Part shown: positions 32,961-44,494 of the stretch, piece by piece
Position numbering within the stretch: the first letter of the stretch is position 1
Layout: each line of letters starts with the position of its first letter
Assembly (NCBI GenBank): GCA_016946835.1
Contig: JACVTC010000212.1
Span: 124,787 to 188,786, forward strand
DNA: 64,000 bases
Origin: Neocallimastix lanati (nom. inval.)
Taxonomy: Eukaryota; Neocallimastigomycota; Neocallimastigomycetes; Neocallimastigales; Neocallimastigaceae
Direction: 5' to 3'
Notes under the pieces: generated by a model
Databases searched by the model: none
The model's input: only the letters and a program-made list of their open reading frames with translations
What the model was told of the DNA's origin: nothing
Translations under genes and position numbers: made by a program

Positions 32961-33819
32961 AGGTCAAAATAAATAATTTATTTTATAAAATAATTTATTA
33001 TAATTTAATTATATTTATTAAAAATAAAAAATAGGATTTTTTTTTTTATATATTTTCATCACATATGTAATAATATAAAAACAATATATTTAAAAATAAT
33101 AATACATAAAATAATTAATTAAAAATAAAAAATAATAATAATTATACAGAAATAATAATAATAATAATAATTAAATAAATAACTAATTTTATTTCTCTAT
33201 ATAATTTGATAATATTTATATTATATAATAATAAATAATTTAGTTTAATTATTATATATTAAAAAAAAAAGTTCATTATTGTTTATTATTAAATTATTTT
33301 TTTAATAAAAATTATATTTATTATAAGATAAAAATTTTATTATTATTTAATAAGTTTTTATTTATTAATTACTTTTAATATTATATACTTAATATCTTTT
33401 TATTTATTAATTAATTTATTATTTTTAATTGTATTAAATAACTTTTTATAACTCTAAATAATAATATATATATTTTTATATTTTTTATTATTGTTATTAA
33501 AATTTTTTTATATTTTTTTATTTACATTTTTTTTGTTTACATTATTTATTATTATTATTATTTTTAATCCTTTAAAATAGTTTAAATAATTATTTAAAAA
33601 GTGCACTTTCTTGGTTATTTTTTTTATTTTTTAATTTTAATAATTATTTTTTATATTTTAATTTTTAGTTTTTCTCTTAAATAAATTCTTATATAATGTT
33701 ATTAATAAAATTTTAATAGATAATTTTATAATATTTTTTACTATTAATATTATTACTTATTATTAAAGAATTAATTTATTTTAAATATAGTTTTAACGAA
33801 ACTCATAATGAAATATATT
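32961..33819. other. AT-rich stretch, no gene seen
   Basis: Runs of ATTTTT and AATAAT only. No frame or repeat match recognised. Confidence 0.5.
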
Positions 33820-34683
33820 AATATTATTAATTTACAAAAAAATTAGACTTTGTAAAAGTGAATAAAGGCATAAATACAAAATAAAATGAAATTTAAAAAA
33901 AAAATTAAAAAAAAAAAAATATTTTTTTAAAAAATAATATATTTTTTTATAAGAAAGCTTGATTTTTAATTTTATATTTTTATTTATTTAATTTATTTAT
34001 TTTATAATAATTAAAGAAAAAATTGATTATTAAAATTTAATAAACTAATAAAGTAAAATAATTATTATTTAAAATAATTTATTTAAAATTTTAATAATAA
34101 TGAATAATTTTTTTAGAAAAATTTACATGTTTTTATATTTTAAATTATTTACATTTATAAACAAAAAAATAAATAAAAGAATTAATTGCTATAAATATTT
34201 ACAAATAAAATAAAAAAGTTTTAATTATATTTGTTTATAAAAGTTATTTTAATAATTGAAATTGAAATTGAGTTATAAAATAAATAAATATTAATTATTA
34301 AAAAAAATTAAAAGTATTTTTAAAACTATTTTAATTATGAAATTTTTGTTTTTTGTTTTTTTTGTTTATATGAGTTTATATAAAAAAAATTGTTTATTAA
34401 TTATATACATATTTATTATTTTGTTTACTTAAATTTTAATAAAGAGAAAGAATATTGATGATTAATTTATTTTGATTTTAATGAAAATAGTTAATGAATA
34501 ATTAAATTATTATTATTATTATTATTATTTATTTTTATTTATTTTTATTTATTTTTATTTAATTAAATTTTCATTAATCAACTTCAGTTTTAAGAAGATT
34601 TAATTTTTTGGATTAATTTTAATAGGAATTTGTTATTCATTGATAATTTTGATTTTATAATTTTATAATTTATCAATTACCAA
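33820..34683 (+). repeat. LTR family G, copy 3
   Basis: Shares TTAGACTTTGTAAAAGTGAATAAAGGCATAAATAC, TACATGTTTTTATATTTTAAA and the end ATTTATCAATTACCA with the other G copies. Start approximate. LTR C begins at the next base. Confidence 0.6.
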
Positions 34684-35205
34684 TGTAACAGATACATAGT
34701 AAAATAATATCTATCCAATAATAACCTTATAGTTACGTAATGTATCGATAAACAGTTAGCAAGTTCCGACTAATCAAATAAAATATTTTTTTAAGTTTCG
34801 TACAGTAATTATACATTAAATTTTATTTTATTTTTAAAATTTGCTTTATATTTATTTATATAGTTTTATATAGTTTAGTTAATGATAAGTAAATTAATTT
34901 AATTAAATAATTTACCCAATCATTCATTTATTTTATATATACAAATATTATTGTACCTGTAACTGTAATGCACTAGTGTTATTATTAACGTAATTTGTAT
35001 TAACAAAATATTATATTATTAATTAAAAATTAATAATTAAATTAATATATAATAAATATTTAGTGTAAACTCAACCTCTTATTAACGGATAGAGTAAATA
35101 GTGTTGTGTTATATTACTTGGGTTTTGAATTAGAATTATTAGTAAATAGTAAAACTTTTCTTAGTATAACCCGAATAGAGAGGTATCAAATTATTTTAGT
35201 ATTCG
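34684..35205 (+). repeat. LTR family C, copy 3
   Basis: TGTAACAGATACATAGTAAAATAATATC to TATTTATTATTTGG. Most diverged of the four copies; the 3' terminus is not clear. Confidence 0.75.
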
Positions 35206-35213
35206 TATATTTA

Positions 35214-36051
35214 TTATTTGGTATATTGAAATTTTACCATTATTTGGATAAAACGACATTTTTCGAAATTAATTTTTAATTTATACTTATTAAAAATTTC
35301 GAGAACTTTTCTTATATGTTGGTAATGATCGTTAATAGTTCTAGAATAAATTAGAATATCATCAAAGGAATTATATATACAATCATTAATTAACCGAAAA
35401 AGAATATAATTCATTTCTCTTTAAAAGGTAGTCTGGGGCTCAAGTTAATTCGAAGGGTATTACTCTAAATTGACAATTACCATTATGAAACTAGTCACCT
35501 CGATACTATCTTCATCGATTAATATTTAGTAATATTTAGAGTAAAGGTCCATAGTAGTGAAAAATTTTTCACAACTGGTGAGAAGCGAGGGTTGTAACCA
35601 TAATTTACGTAGAACGGTGATCTATTTAACGATTCTTGAATAGTATTATTTTAGTAAATTCTGCTAATTTTGCCAATTTGAACCTTTAAAGTTAGAGTAG
35701 CATCTTAGGAATTGTTCTACAACGGAGCTTACCCTCTCCTTTAAATCGTTGGTTTGGTGGTGAAAGGGAGAAGAAAGTTTCATTGAGATTTTGAGAGTTT
35801 TGCAAATAAATGTCCAGAATTTAGAGGAGAATTGAGTATTACTATTGGAAAGAATTTCATATGGAAGTCTATGAAGTCTGAATATATGAGTTATAAATGC
35901 ATTAGCAGTATCTTCAGAAGAAGGAACGTTAGGGAATGGAATAAAATTACCTATTTTAGTGAATTTATCAAGTACAACAATAATACAACTAAACCATTAG
36001 AAAAGGATAGATCAGTGATAGAACTCATGGAAAAGCGAAGTCAAAGGTCAG
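35214..36051 (-). pseudogene. Chimeric gypsy fragment: integrase followed by reverse transcriptase
   Basis: On the minus strand 36030-35580 is an integrase core (SMSSITDLSFSNG, FTKIGNFIPFPNVPSSED, HRLPYEILSNSNTQFSSKFW, RCYSNFKGSNW, SPFYVNYGYNPRF). It is followed at once (about 35565) by RT sequence (FTTMDLYSKYY, then NDCIYNSFDDILIYSRT and LKINFEKCRF). In an intact element RT precedes integrase, so two fragments are joined here. The RT active-site Tyr of YxDD reads Ser-Phe-Asp-Asp. The integrase side is cut exactly at LTR D (36052). Confidence 0.75.
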
Positions 36052-36780
36052 TGTAAACTTTTATTGTGGAACAGATTACAATTACAATTACATTAAAAGA
36101 AAATAAACACTAATATTGATATACTATTATAATTTGTTTTATTAAAAATTTCTTTTATTAAACTCTCTTTTCATTAAAAATTTATTTTCGTCGTTATTAA
36201 TTGTAAAATAGTTAATAACAACTACATTTAATAAATAAAAAATTTTACATGTATTTATATTTTCTTAATTATATTATAATATACTGTTTCTATTTATTTA
36301 AACATATATTCGATATAAAAAAAAAAAAAAAAAAAAAAACTGATTTAAAATTAAATAAAGTTATAAAATAAACAAAAACCAATTCAAAAAGCTTTTTATT
36401 CAATTTGTTTCGACTCAAATTGAATAAGTGCTTATTTATTATTTATTTATTATTCTTTTATTATTAATACTATTAATTATATATTCACTATTTAATTTTA
36501 TGATTATTTTATTAACTTATATTAAACTAAACTATTATTAAAATATTTTATTAGTAAATTTTAAGTTATTTAGAAATTCTTCTTATATTTCTAAATTTGT
36601 AGATCGTATAAAAAAATATAGATTTACTATTAATTTATATAAATCAATTCATTACATAAATTAGTATATTTTTACGGGAGTATTGCATTTCAACATAATT
36701 TATAATTTATGTTTGATCATTTATTCATGTATTACAATGTGGCTTGTAAAAATAAATGAACTGGAATAGGGTTAAATTTA
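36052..36780. repeat. LTR family D-like, copy 1 (right end uncertain)
   Basis: Starts TGTAAACTTTTATTGTGGAACAGATTACAATT and shares the blocks ACAGATTA, TTCTTTTATTAAA and TTATTAAnTGnAAAATAGTTAATAAC with 41638-42183. Contains an A tract of about 24 at 36317-36340. Confidence 0.5.
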
Positions 36781-37245
36781 TTTTTATTTTTATATATTTA
36801 TTTTTTTTTTTTTAATTTTAATAACATTTACAGTAAAAAAAAATATATATATATAATAAAGTAATAAAATAAAAAATAAATAAAAATAAATAAAAAAAAA
36901 TAAAAATAAATAAAAAATAAAAAAATAAATAATAAAGTAAAATAAAAAATATAAAATAAAATAAATAATAAAGTAAAATATAAAATATAAAAAAAAGAAT
37001 AAAGTAAAATAAAAAATAAAAATAATAAATAATAAAGTAAATTATAAAATATAAAAAAAAAAAAAAAAGTAAAATATAAAATAAAAAAAAAAAGTATAAA
37101 ATAAAATATAAGATAAAAAAAAATAAATAATAAAGTAAAATATAAAATAAAAAAAAAAGAATAAAATAAAATATAAGATAAAAAAAAGCAGATTTAAACA
37201 AAAAAAATTAAAAAATAAAAAATAAAACTTTTAATTTTAAATATT
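36781..37245. repeat. A-rich low-complexity array
   Basis: One strand is almost only A with T and rare G, in units such as AATAATAAAGTAAAATATAAAATA. Long open frames on the other strand encode only Phe, Tyr, Leu and Ile and are artefacts. Confidence 0.8.
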
Positions 37246-37253
37246 TATAATAA

Positions 37254-38690
37254 ATCGATGATCAATTGGAAATAAGTGAAACTAATAAAGAAAAAAACCA
37301 AATCATTTTAAATAGAAAATATAAATTTAATTTATGGTATATAACGAATAATACAAAAATATTCAAATGTACTAAATATAAAACAGTTAAAAAATGTAAA
37401 TCTTACATTATTCTAAATGATAATAATAAAGTAATAAAATATGAAAACAAACATACTCATCCAGGAAAAGAATATGATGCATCTGTATCAATAGTAAAAC
37501 ATAAAATGAAAAATGAAATTAGAAAAACCTCAATCCCATTTGATATAAATCCAAAACATATATATAATGAAATATCTGAAGAAATTGGATTGATATGCCC
37601 TGAATATAATTTAATCAAATCCCAAATATCAAGGTATATTAAAAAACAACTACCTACTGATATATCAAAATTTAATGAAATTCCAGATAAATCTGAATAT
37701 TATATAAACGAAAGAGATGAAAATTTTATGACACGCAAAAATTCTAATATTATAATTTTTCAATCATTATTCCCCATTCCAAACGGAATTGTTTATAAAA
37801 TACAAGGAAAATATGTTTGCTGATGGTACATTTTATATTACACCAATATTTGGTTATCAAGTGTTTATATCAAGAGTATTTGCTCCAGAAATAAATAGTT
37901 TTTATACTACATCACTATCTATATTAAATAATAAAGAACAAGCAACCTATGAATTGTTATTTGAAAAATTAAAAAAGAATGAAAGTAAATATAATAATAA
38001 TATTATAGTTACACCAAAAATTTTGCGTTGTGATTTTGAAAAAAGTATATCCAATGCTTTCATTAAAATATTTCATAATATTACTATTAAATATTGTGTA
38101 TGGCTTTATAAAAGATCGTTAGAAGTTCAAAAAAATAAATTATGTTATAATGACCTTGAAAATAATCATAAAATTTATTTGTTATATAAAGCTATTACAA
38201 ATTTTCCTTTTATAAATCCTGAATATATATTTGATATTTATAATTATATTAAAATTATATGTCAAATATATAATTATTTCAATTTTTTAATTTTTTTGGA
38301 ATATTTTAATAAGACTTATTTATATAAATATGATATTCAATATTGGAATTATTATAACGATATAAACCAAATAACAAATAATGCTTCAGAATCTTTTAAC
38401 AATTACTTAAAAAAATTGTTTTACAAAAAACCTTCTTTATATAAATTGATTTATCATTTAAAAAGAGAAGAATCTTTATCTTACAATAATTACAAAAGGA
38501 AAATTGAAGGAGTTTGGAAAAAAAAAAAAAAAAAAAAAAAATATTAACAAAAACTGATGAAATCAATGATTTCATTAAAAAATATAAAAAAAAAAAAAAA
38601 GGAATTCGAATTAATTGATAAATAATGTGATAAAAATGATATCATTGATTTATGGTATAAATGTTTAATAGAATTAAACACACTCTAAAT
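37254..38690 (+). pseudogene. FLYWCH zinc finger / MULE-type transposase, frameshifted
   Basis: Open from 37254 (no in-frame ATG at the start) to 37823: a FLYWCH-like finger (KFNLWYITNNTKIFKCTKYKT, then KKCKSYIIL and NKHTHPG), then a linker typical of MULE proteins. A +1 shift near 37790 continues as YKENMFADGTFYITPIFGYQVF (first catalytic Asp in DGT), RCDFEKSISNAF, YCVWLYKRSLE and NNASESFNNYLKKLF, the conserved MULE path. A run of about 24 A at 38518-38541 breaks the frame again; TDEINDFIKKY and IIDLWYKCLIELNTL are readable beyond it. MULE transposases move DNA elements by cut-and-paste. No terminal inverted repeats were found around it. It may be a domesticated or dead copy. Confidence 0.7.
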
Positions 38691-39234
38691 TTATGAATAA
38701 TAATTAACTAGAATATATATAGTTTAAATTATATTTATATCAATATCAATATTTAAATTTTATTAATAATAAATATTTAATATTACAATAAATTTTATTC
38801 TATTATTTAATTAATTTAATAATAAAATATATAATTTTATTTATTTTATTTGAATAAAATAAAATGGAAAGGTTTTATTATTAAAATATTTAATTATAAA
38901 ATATAATAATAAAATAAAATTAAAAAAAAAAGAAAATAAAATAAAATTCTCAACAGAAAACTTATTTATTCTTTTTTTGTTTTTATTTTATTTTTTTAAT
39001 GCTAAAATACAATAAATAAAAATATACGCTGAAAATAGTGGCGTATTACATATACACATTGTACAAAAATTTATGATGATTATACATAAATTATGTCGAA
39101 ATGCTTCACATTCTATTTTTACATAATTTAATGTATTTGTATTACTTTGTAAACGTGAATTATATTAAATATTTTAATGCATAAAATAAATTAATTAATG
39201 CATTAAAGATATTGATCATATCTTTACAGTCGTG
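38691..39234. other. AT-rich stretch, no gene seen
   Basis: Only AT-rich sequence; a slightly GC-richer ACGCTGAAAATAGTGGCG at 39028-39045. Nothing recognised. Confidence 0.5.
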
Positions 39235-41280
39235 GAATTTCGAGAGGTTTCAAAAATCCATAAGGTTTGTGTCTTGAATCCTTTGAGCTACAACAAATTT
39301 CATAATATTTAATTTATTCTTTTTTATCTTTATCTTTTTACATAGATGACCACCAAAAATCGTTATTAATTAAAGAGAAAGTTTTCTTGAAACCAAAATA
39401 ACCAGTAGACTAGGAGTTATGACAAATATTCAATACTGAAGAACGACATTTAAAGGGAACATAGATCTTTCCATTGAAGTGTAAGAAGTTATTGCTTAAA
39501 GAAAATTTATTAGATTTTGGAAAGTTTTGTTTAGAATTGAGTTTTTTTTTTCAGATTTCTTTATAATATTTGTCTTTCTTGTATTCATGGAGTATTTGAT
39601 CATTTAAAAGAGGCAATAGAAGCGGCAGCACAAAAATTATCAGGTTTAAGTACGTTAAAAGGAATATCATAGAAGAGTTTTTCTTCATTTGATGCACAAT
39701 CAGTTCTTCGAGAAAGAGCATCAGGTTTACCATTAATAGATCCTGCATGATAGGAGATTTTGAAGTGAAATTCTGATAAGAAAATAGCCCACCGAACTAG
39801 CCTTTGAGACATTTTCTTAGGTTTCTTTTGGTATATAAGATTACAATGGTCAGAGAAAATGGTGAAAGGTACTGAAGTTCCTTTCAAAAAGTGTCTTCAT
39901 TGTTCTAAGGCTTCAACAATTGCTAAAAGTTCTTTATCATAAACTGGGTAGTTTTTCTCAGCGGCAGTAAGGGATTTTGAGGCGAATGTAATAGAATGAA
40001 TTTTATTGTCTTTTTGAGAAGTTTGGAAGAGGATGCGACAATAGTGAAATTACTAACATCTGATTCGAGAAGGAAAGGGAGATCTTGGTTAGGGTATGCA
40101 AGTACTGGAGCAGAAGAGAATTTGGATTTTAATTCGTCAAATACCTTTTGAGTTTCGGATGTCTAAAAGAATTTCTTATTTTTCTTCAAAAATGAATGAA
40201 AAGGATGTGTTAGAGCCGCAAATCCAGGAATAAAGTGTCCATTGTAGTTAGAACGCCCTTAGAAAGATTGAAGTTGTTTTATATCTGTCGGGGCAGGCCA
40301 TTCAAGAATAGAAGAAAGCTTTTTATGGTCCATAAGGATACACTCAGAGGAAATTCTGTGTCCAAGGAAATCCAAATAAGGAGCGCAGAATTTACATTTC
40401 TCAAGTTTAGCATACAAACCGGCTTTTCTAAGTCTTGAGAAAATTTCAATAAGATGTTCATAATTTGTGTCTAAGTCAGGGGAGAAAAATATAAAATCAT
40501 AAATGTAACAAAAGGCGAATTTTCCGAGAATGCCTTCAAGAATGTCGTTGATAAAGTATTGAAATACAGCAGAAGCGTTCTTTAAGCCGAAAGGCATGAC
40601 TAAATATTCATAACGGCCATATTTACTTGTAAAAGCTGTTTTGTATTTGTCTTTCTCTTTTATTCCAACAAGATTATAGGCTGATCGAAGATCAAGTTTT
40701 GAGAAGACTTTTCCTTTGGCTAGGTGTTCAATCATGTCAATGATTAATGGCAACGGGTAAGAATCACGAATTTTCATATAGTTCAGATGTCGGTAGTCAA
40801 CAACCGTTTTAATATATCATTCTTATTAAGTACAAAGAAAAAAGTCGTGAATTTTGTTTTTCTAATGAATCTTTTTGATAGTATTTCGTCTATATATTCC
40901 TTGAGTGAGTAGATTCCTTTTCGGTTAAAGGGTAGATTTGCTATTTCTCCAATTCGTTTTTGCTTTACTGTTTTCAGTTTCTGATTGGCAATAAAAGTTG
41001 AATCAAAGTTGCAAAATATTGCATTAAATATGGCGGTAAATTCTTAATAATTATTTAGGCATGAGTCATTGTTTTCGATTAAAGTCGCAGCCGAAATCAT
41101 AGAAGAACCATAAGGTCTGGGAATAATATATGCAACTTTCGTTGGATCATTGGTGAATCTGTCAGGCTGGAGCATGAAGATTAGATTCATCTTGTTTAAA
41201 AATTCTTTAAAGTAGCGACGATCTCCAGCGAAACCATCTTCATTGGTAGAACTGGCATTTAAAAAGTCATCTTCCTCCAT
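39235..41280 (-). pseudogene. Gypsy-D: deleted Ty3/gypsy element (gag start joined to RT, RNase H, zinc finger)
   Basis: Minus strand: gag 41280-40930 (FLNKMNLIFMLQPDRFTND, FDSTFIANQKLKTVKQKRIG) runs directly into the RT approach (YSLKEYIDEILSKRFIRK) at about 40930, so the rest of gag, the zinc knuckle and protease are missing. RT at 40777-40259 (IRDSYPLPLI, FSKLDLRSAYNL, YLVMPFGLKNASAVFQ). The active site reads YIYD instead of Y-x-D-D, so the first catalytic Asp is gone. RNase H around 40200-39690 (SDHCNLIY, INGKPDALSRR), then the H2C2 finger region (GYFGFKKTFSLINNDFWW) with stops. Integrase core not found. Gag resembles that of gypsy-B. Confidence 0.85.
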
Positions 41281-41637
41281 TGTTGTATTGAAACTGATTA
41301 TTGTAAAATAATTTTTTAATTTCTTTAAGTATTTTAATTAGACTGCCAAAAGGAAAAGTTGAATTTCCAAAAGTATTATTTTTATAATTGTTGAAATAAC
41401 GTTAATTTTCATTAAATGGACTTATGTTGAATATTGATGGGATTATTTAAGGTAATTTCAAAATTTCGCTCGTATACCTTACAACTAAAAAATAACTGAC
41501 AAAAGCTACTAACAAAGGGTATATACTAGACCTCAAAAATTAATATTAAAACTATATATTTTAATGTCGCTTTACCGTCACGACCTACCTCCGGCTTTCA
41601 GTGACTGAAATTCATTATTCACCAGAGGTAATAATGA
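41281..41637. other. Gypsy-D leader
   Basis: Lies between gag and the LTR start TGTAATCAATCC. Contains CGACCTACCTCCGGCTTTC, similar to the gypsy-A leader island near 8980. Confidence 0.5.
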
Positions 41638-42183
41638 TGTAATCAATCCGTCTATTAAAACAGATTATAACAATAAAAAAAACTATAAAATTTAAACAAA
41701 TAAAAATAAATAAATTCTTTTATTAAAAATATTCTTTTATTAATTATAAATTTCTCCTATGTTATTAACTGCAAAATAGTTAATAACATCGATTTAATTG
41801 AGAAAAATTAAATGTATTTATATTTTTTTTATTACATTATTAATATATGATGTTATTTAATAATATAAATAAAGCTATTTTTTTATAAGCAAAAAATTTT
41901 TAATTAATAATTTTATTATTTATTAATTTACTAAAACTAAAACTAAAATTAATTTATTAAACTATTTATCGTATTTATTATTTTAATACTTATAATAATT
42001 TTAATTATATATTTAATATTGAAAAACTATTTTTTTTAATATTAACTATTTAAGATTATTCCTAAATTAATATTTAACTATTTAAAACCAAACTAGGCTA
42101 ACTAAACTAATTAATTAAATTAAAATATTTTCAAATTTAAAAAAAAATATTTAGTAATAATTAATTACACAAAATATTAAAAT
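41638..42183 (-). repeat. LTR family D, 5' LTR of gypsy-D (outer end uncertain)
   Basis: Begins TGTAATCAATCCGTC next to the leader and shares AAAACAGATTATAA and the following TTCTTTTATTAAAA block with the solo LTR at 50818-51585 (reverse orientation). I cannot place its outer end. Confidence 0.5.
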
Positions 42184-42375
42184 TTATTTCATTTTTAATA
42201 ATTCTTCTATTTCACGCTGCTGCTCTTTCAGTTTATTAACTTACTCGAGCCGAATGTAGGACTTACGCCTGATCCTACCAGCTAAGGCCAATGTGAAATT
42301 CGAGAAAAGTAAAAATAATAAAGGAAATATAAAAATAAAGATCTTCGGTATTGATTCTCCTTATTTGAAAATTTT
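42184..42375 (-). pseudogene. Unidentified coding relic: hydrophobic segment plus coiled coil
   Basis: GC content rises here. A minus-strand frame reads GESIPK, a hydrophobic run IFIFIFPLLFLLFSNFTLAL, then AGRIRRKSYIRLE, one TAA, and VNKLKEQQREIEELLKMK to a stop at about 42184. This looks like the end of a membrane protein with a basic patch and a short coiled coil, broken by one stop at a likely Gln codon. I do not recognise the family, and chance cannot be excluded. Confidence 0.3.
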
Positions 42376-42494
42376 ATTATAATATTATAATAATTTTTTT
42401 TTTGAATTATTTAACTAATTACTTACATATATATTTAATTTCCAATATTAATTTATCTAGAAGTTATTAAATTTATTCACTTATATTATTATTA
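42376..42494. other. AT-rich spacer
   Basis: No signal seen; ends where the 46-bp tandem repeat starts. Confidence 0.4.
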
Positions 42495-42705
42495 AAATTT
42501 ATCTAAAATGATTTATATGTTCAGTTAATTTATTTACTAAATTTATCTAAAGAATAGTGTATTTGTTCAATTAAATACATTATGAAATTTATCTAAGATA
42601 TTATATATTCATTCAATTATACATCCTAGAGGATTTATTTAAAAATAATATATTTGTTTACTGAGATTTGTTATTGAATTTATTTAATTAATATTCATTC
42701 ATTCC
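42495..42705. repeat. Tandem repeat, about 4.6 units of 46 bp
   Basis: Units start at 42495, 42539, 42585, 42631 and 42676 with AAATTTATCTAA (last two GATTTATTTAA/AATTTATTTAA), followed by a variable part with TATRTTCATTCAATT-like sequence. Non-coding; possibly a retrotransposon leader. Confidence 0.6.
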
Positions 42706-42788
42706 TTTAATTTTTAATTTATTTTTATATACTAAGCTAATTTAAAATTAAAAATAATTGTTTTTTTATTTTTTACTAAATTTGTTTA

Positions 42789-42820
<32 letters not shown>

Positions 42821-43449
42821 GTATTAAAGAATTTAAAATTATTTTTCAATTTGATTTATATAATATTTAATTTCTGGCAATAATTAATCTATGGGGTTAG
42901 AATAAATTAGATACAGTATGGTAGCAAAAATCGGATTAAAAGTTAATTGCTAATTTGATATGGCTTGATAAATTCAAAGTAAATAGAAATAGTTATTAAA
43001 ATAAAATGCCTAACGAAAGTGGCTTATTCTGTTAATTTACTTCAAAGGTAATTTATATATGAGTGGCTAGATTGTATATTAGAATAGTTACAAAGAGTGG
43101 TAGCCTTGAAAATAATGAACCTAATTAAAAGTTACTTGTAATATCCAAAGAAAGTGGTTTATTATATATATAGAGAATACCCTGAATATTTAAAATTATT
43201 TAAATTGAGTAGTTAGGTTAAAAGGTATGATATCAAGATTGGCCTAAAGCTATTACTTGGAATAATCTAAGAATCAGAAGAAATAAAATTTGCCCTAAGA
43301 GAAGTATTAGAAATAATAAACAAAGAATGTGGCTTAAAATTTTCTTAATAGAGTGATTTGTTTTGACCAAGAGTAGTAGTCCTTTTAATACAACGGCCAG
43401 AGCGGATTGCACCAAGGTACGTATATAGTTTCAATGAGCGCTTTTATTG
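42706..43449. other. Non-coding stretch with loose ~130-bp repeats; possible leader
   Basis: T tract of about 32 at 42799-42831. From 42900 a phrase of the form CAAAGAAAGTGGCTTA recurs (43012, 43092, 43151, 43321), and GGATTAAAAGTTAATTGCTAAT is echoed by CTAATTAAAAGTTACTTGTAAT. A minus-strand frame at 43415-43233 is Leu-rich and not convincing. Confidence 0.4.
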
Positions 43450-44067
43450 TAGCAATTAGGATTAAACACGACAGGTCAGTGCAATTTGAAAAAGGAAAGT
43501 AATTTGAAATATGTTTTATAAAATTAAACTTTATTAATATTAAAAATTTAAAATAACATTTAATTACTTAACTGATGTAATATTTCAAATTACTTGTATG
43601 TTAATTAATAAATTAATTAAACATTAATTAATAAAAGCACGAAGAAAAAAATTTTTTTCATTCGTGAAGTTAGCACTATTTATTTTTTAAACGAAAAAAC
43701 AGTTTTAAAATTTAATAATAATTTTAAAGAAATATTTAGAAATATGTTAGTAAAGATTAATAATGTAAAACTTCTAGAAAATAGATTTTAATTAATGAAA
43801 ATGAATCTTATAGAAAAATAATAATATAATTTTTTAAAATAAGAATTTCTAAATTCATTTCGGTTGAATTACTAACCTAAAGAATCTTTACTTTCTATAA
43901 CTTTATACAGAAAGAATATTAAAGAAATTATTATTAATAATTAATAAAACAATTAATTTTGAAAAATGAGTTGAGGTGTGAGTCTAATCCATGAAGCATT
44001 GATCATGGCCAAGGTAATTACCCATTAAACCAAAATTTTAACTTTTCTAACTGAAGACTTCGTTACA
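43450..44067 (-). repeat. Family H repeat, copy H3, with tRNA-like head at about 43968-44042
   Basis: On the minus strand it begins TGTAACGAAGTCTTCAG. The head has A-box-like TTGGTTTAATGGGTAA and a degenerate B box GGATTAGACTC. Then come GGTTAGTAATTCAACCG (hairpin), AAGATTCATTTTC, TTCTAGAAG, GTGCTTTTATTAATTAAT and AAAACATATTTCAAATTACTTT, in the same order as H2. Left end approximate. Confidence 0.5.
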
Positions 44068-44257
44068 TTATTACTGTTATTATTATTGTTATTAATATTA
44101 ATAATGTCACGAATATTAGTAAATTTATAATTGAAATTCACTAATAGATCAATTGAAATTTAATTTCTTTATTGAAAAAATTTATTTTAAATTCGATTTA
44201 ATTTTAAAAATAAATTTTATAAATATTAAATAGGGAAGTGGGGAATTTCGCCAAGAA

Positions 44258-44438
44258 GCATTTCGCCAAAATGAAAATTATTAAATAAATAAATAAAAAT
44301 TTATAATAATATTTTTAAACTTGTTTTTATTATATTTAATAATATTTAATTTTATTTATTTATTTAATAAATTTCAATTTGGAGAAATGCGACATTTTTT
44401 TAATATAACACATTTTTTCAAAAATTTTGGCGAAATGC
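44258..44438. mobile_element. MITE-like element with 15-bp perfect terminal inverted repeats
   Basis: GCATTTCGCCAAAAT (44258-44272) and its exact reverse complement (44424-44438) flank 151 bp of AT-rich sequence. The inverted similarity extends loosely outward to GTGGGGAATTTC (about 44238) and AATAACCCCAA (about 44471). No transposase inside. Transposon class unknown. Confidence 0.55.
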
Positions 44439-44494
44439 AACATGAAGCAATAAGAATCAAATAACCCCAATAATAACGAAAAGGAATTTCTTTT

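Noticed and set aside
36818..37201. 127-aa open frame on the minus strand made of Phe, Tyr, Leu and Ile
   Set aside because: It is the reverse of an A-rich low-complexity array and has no protein-like composition.
43233..43415. 60-aa Leu-rich frame that could be a membrane peptide
   Set aside because: It is short, in a loosely repetitive leader-like region, and has no supporting match.
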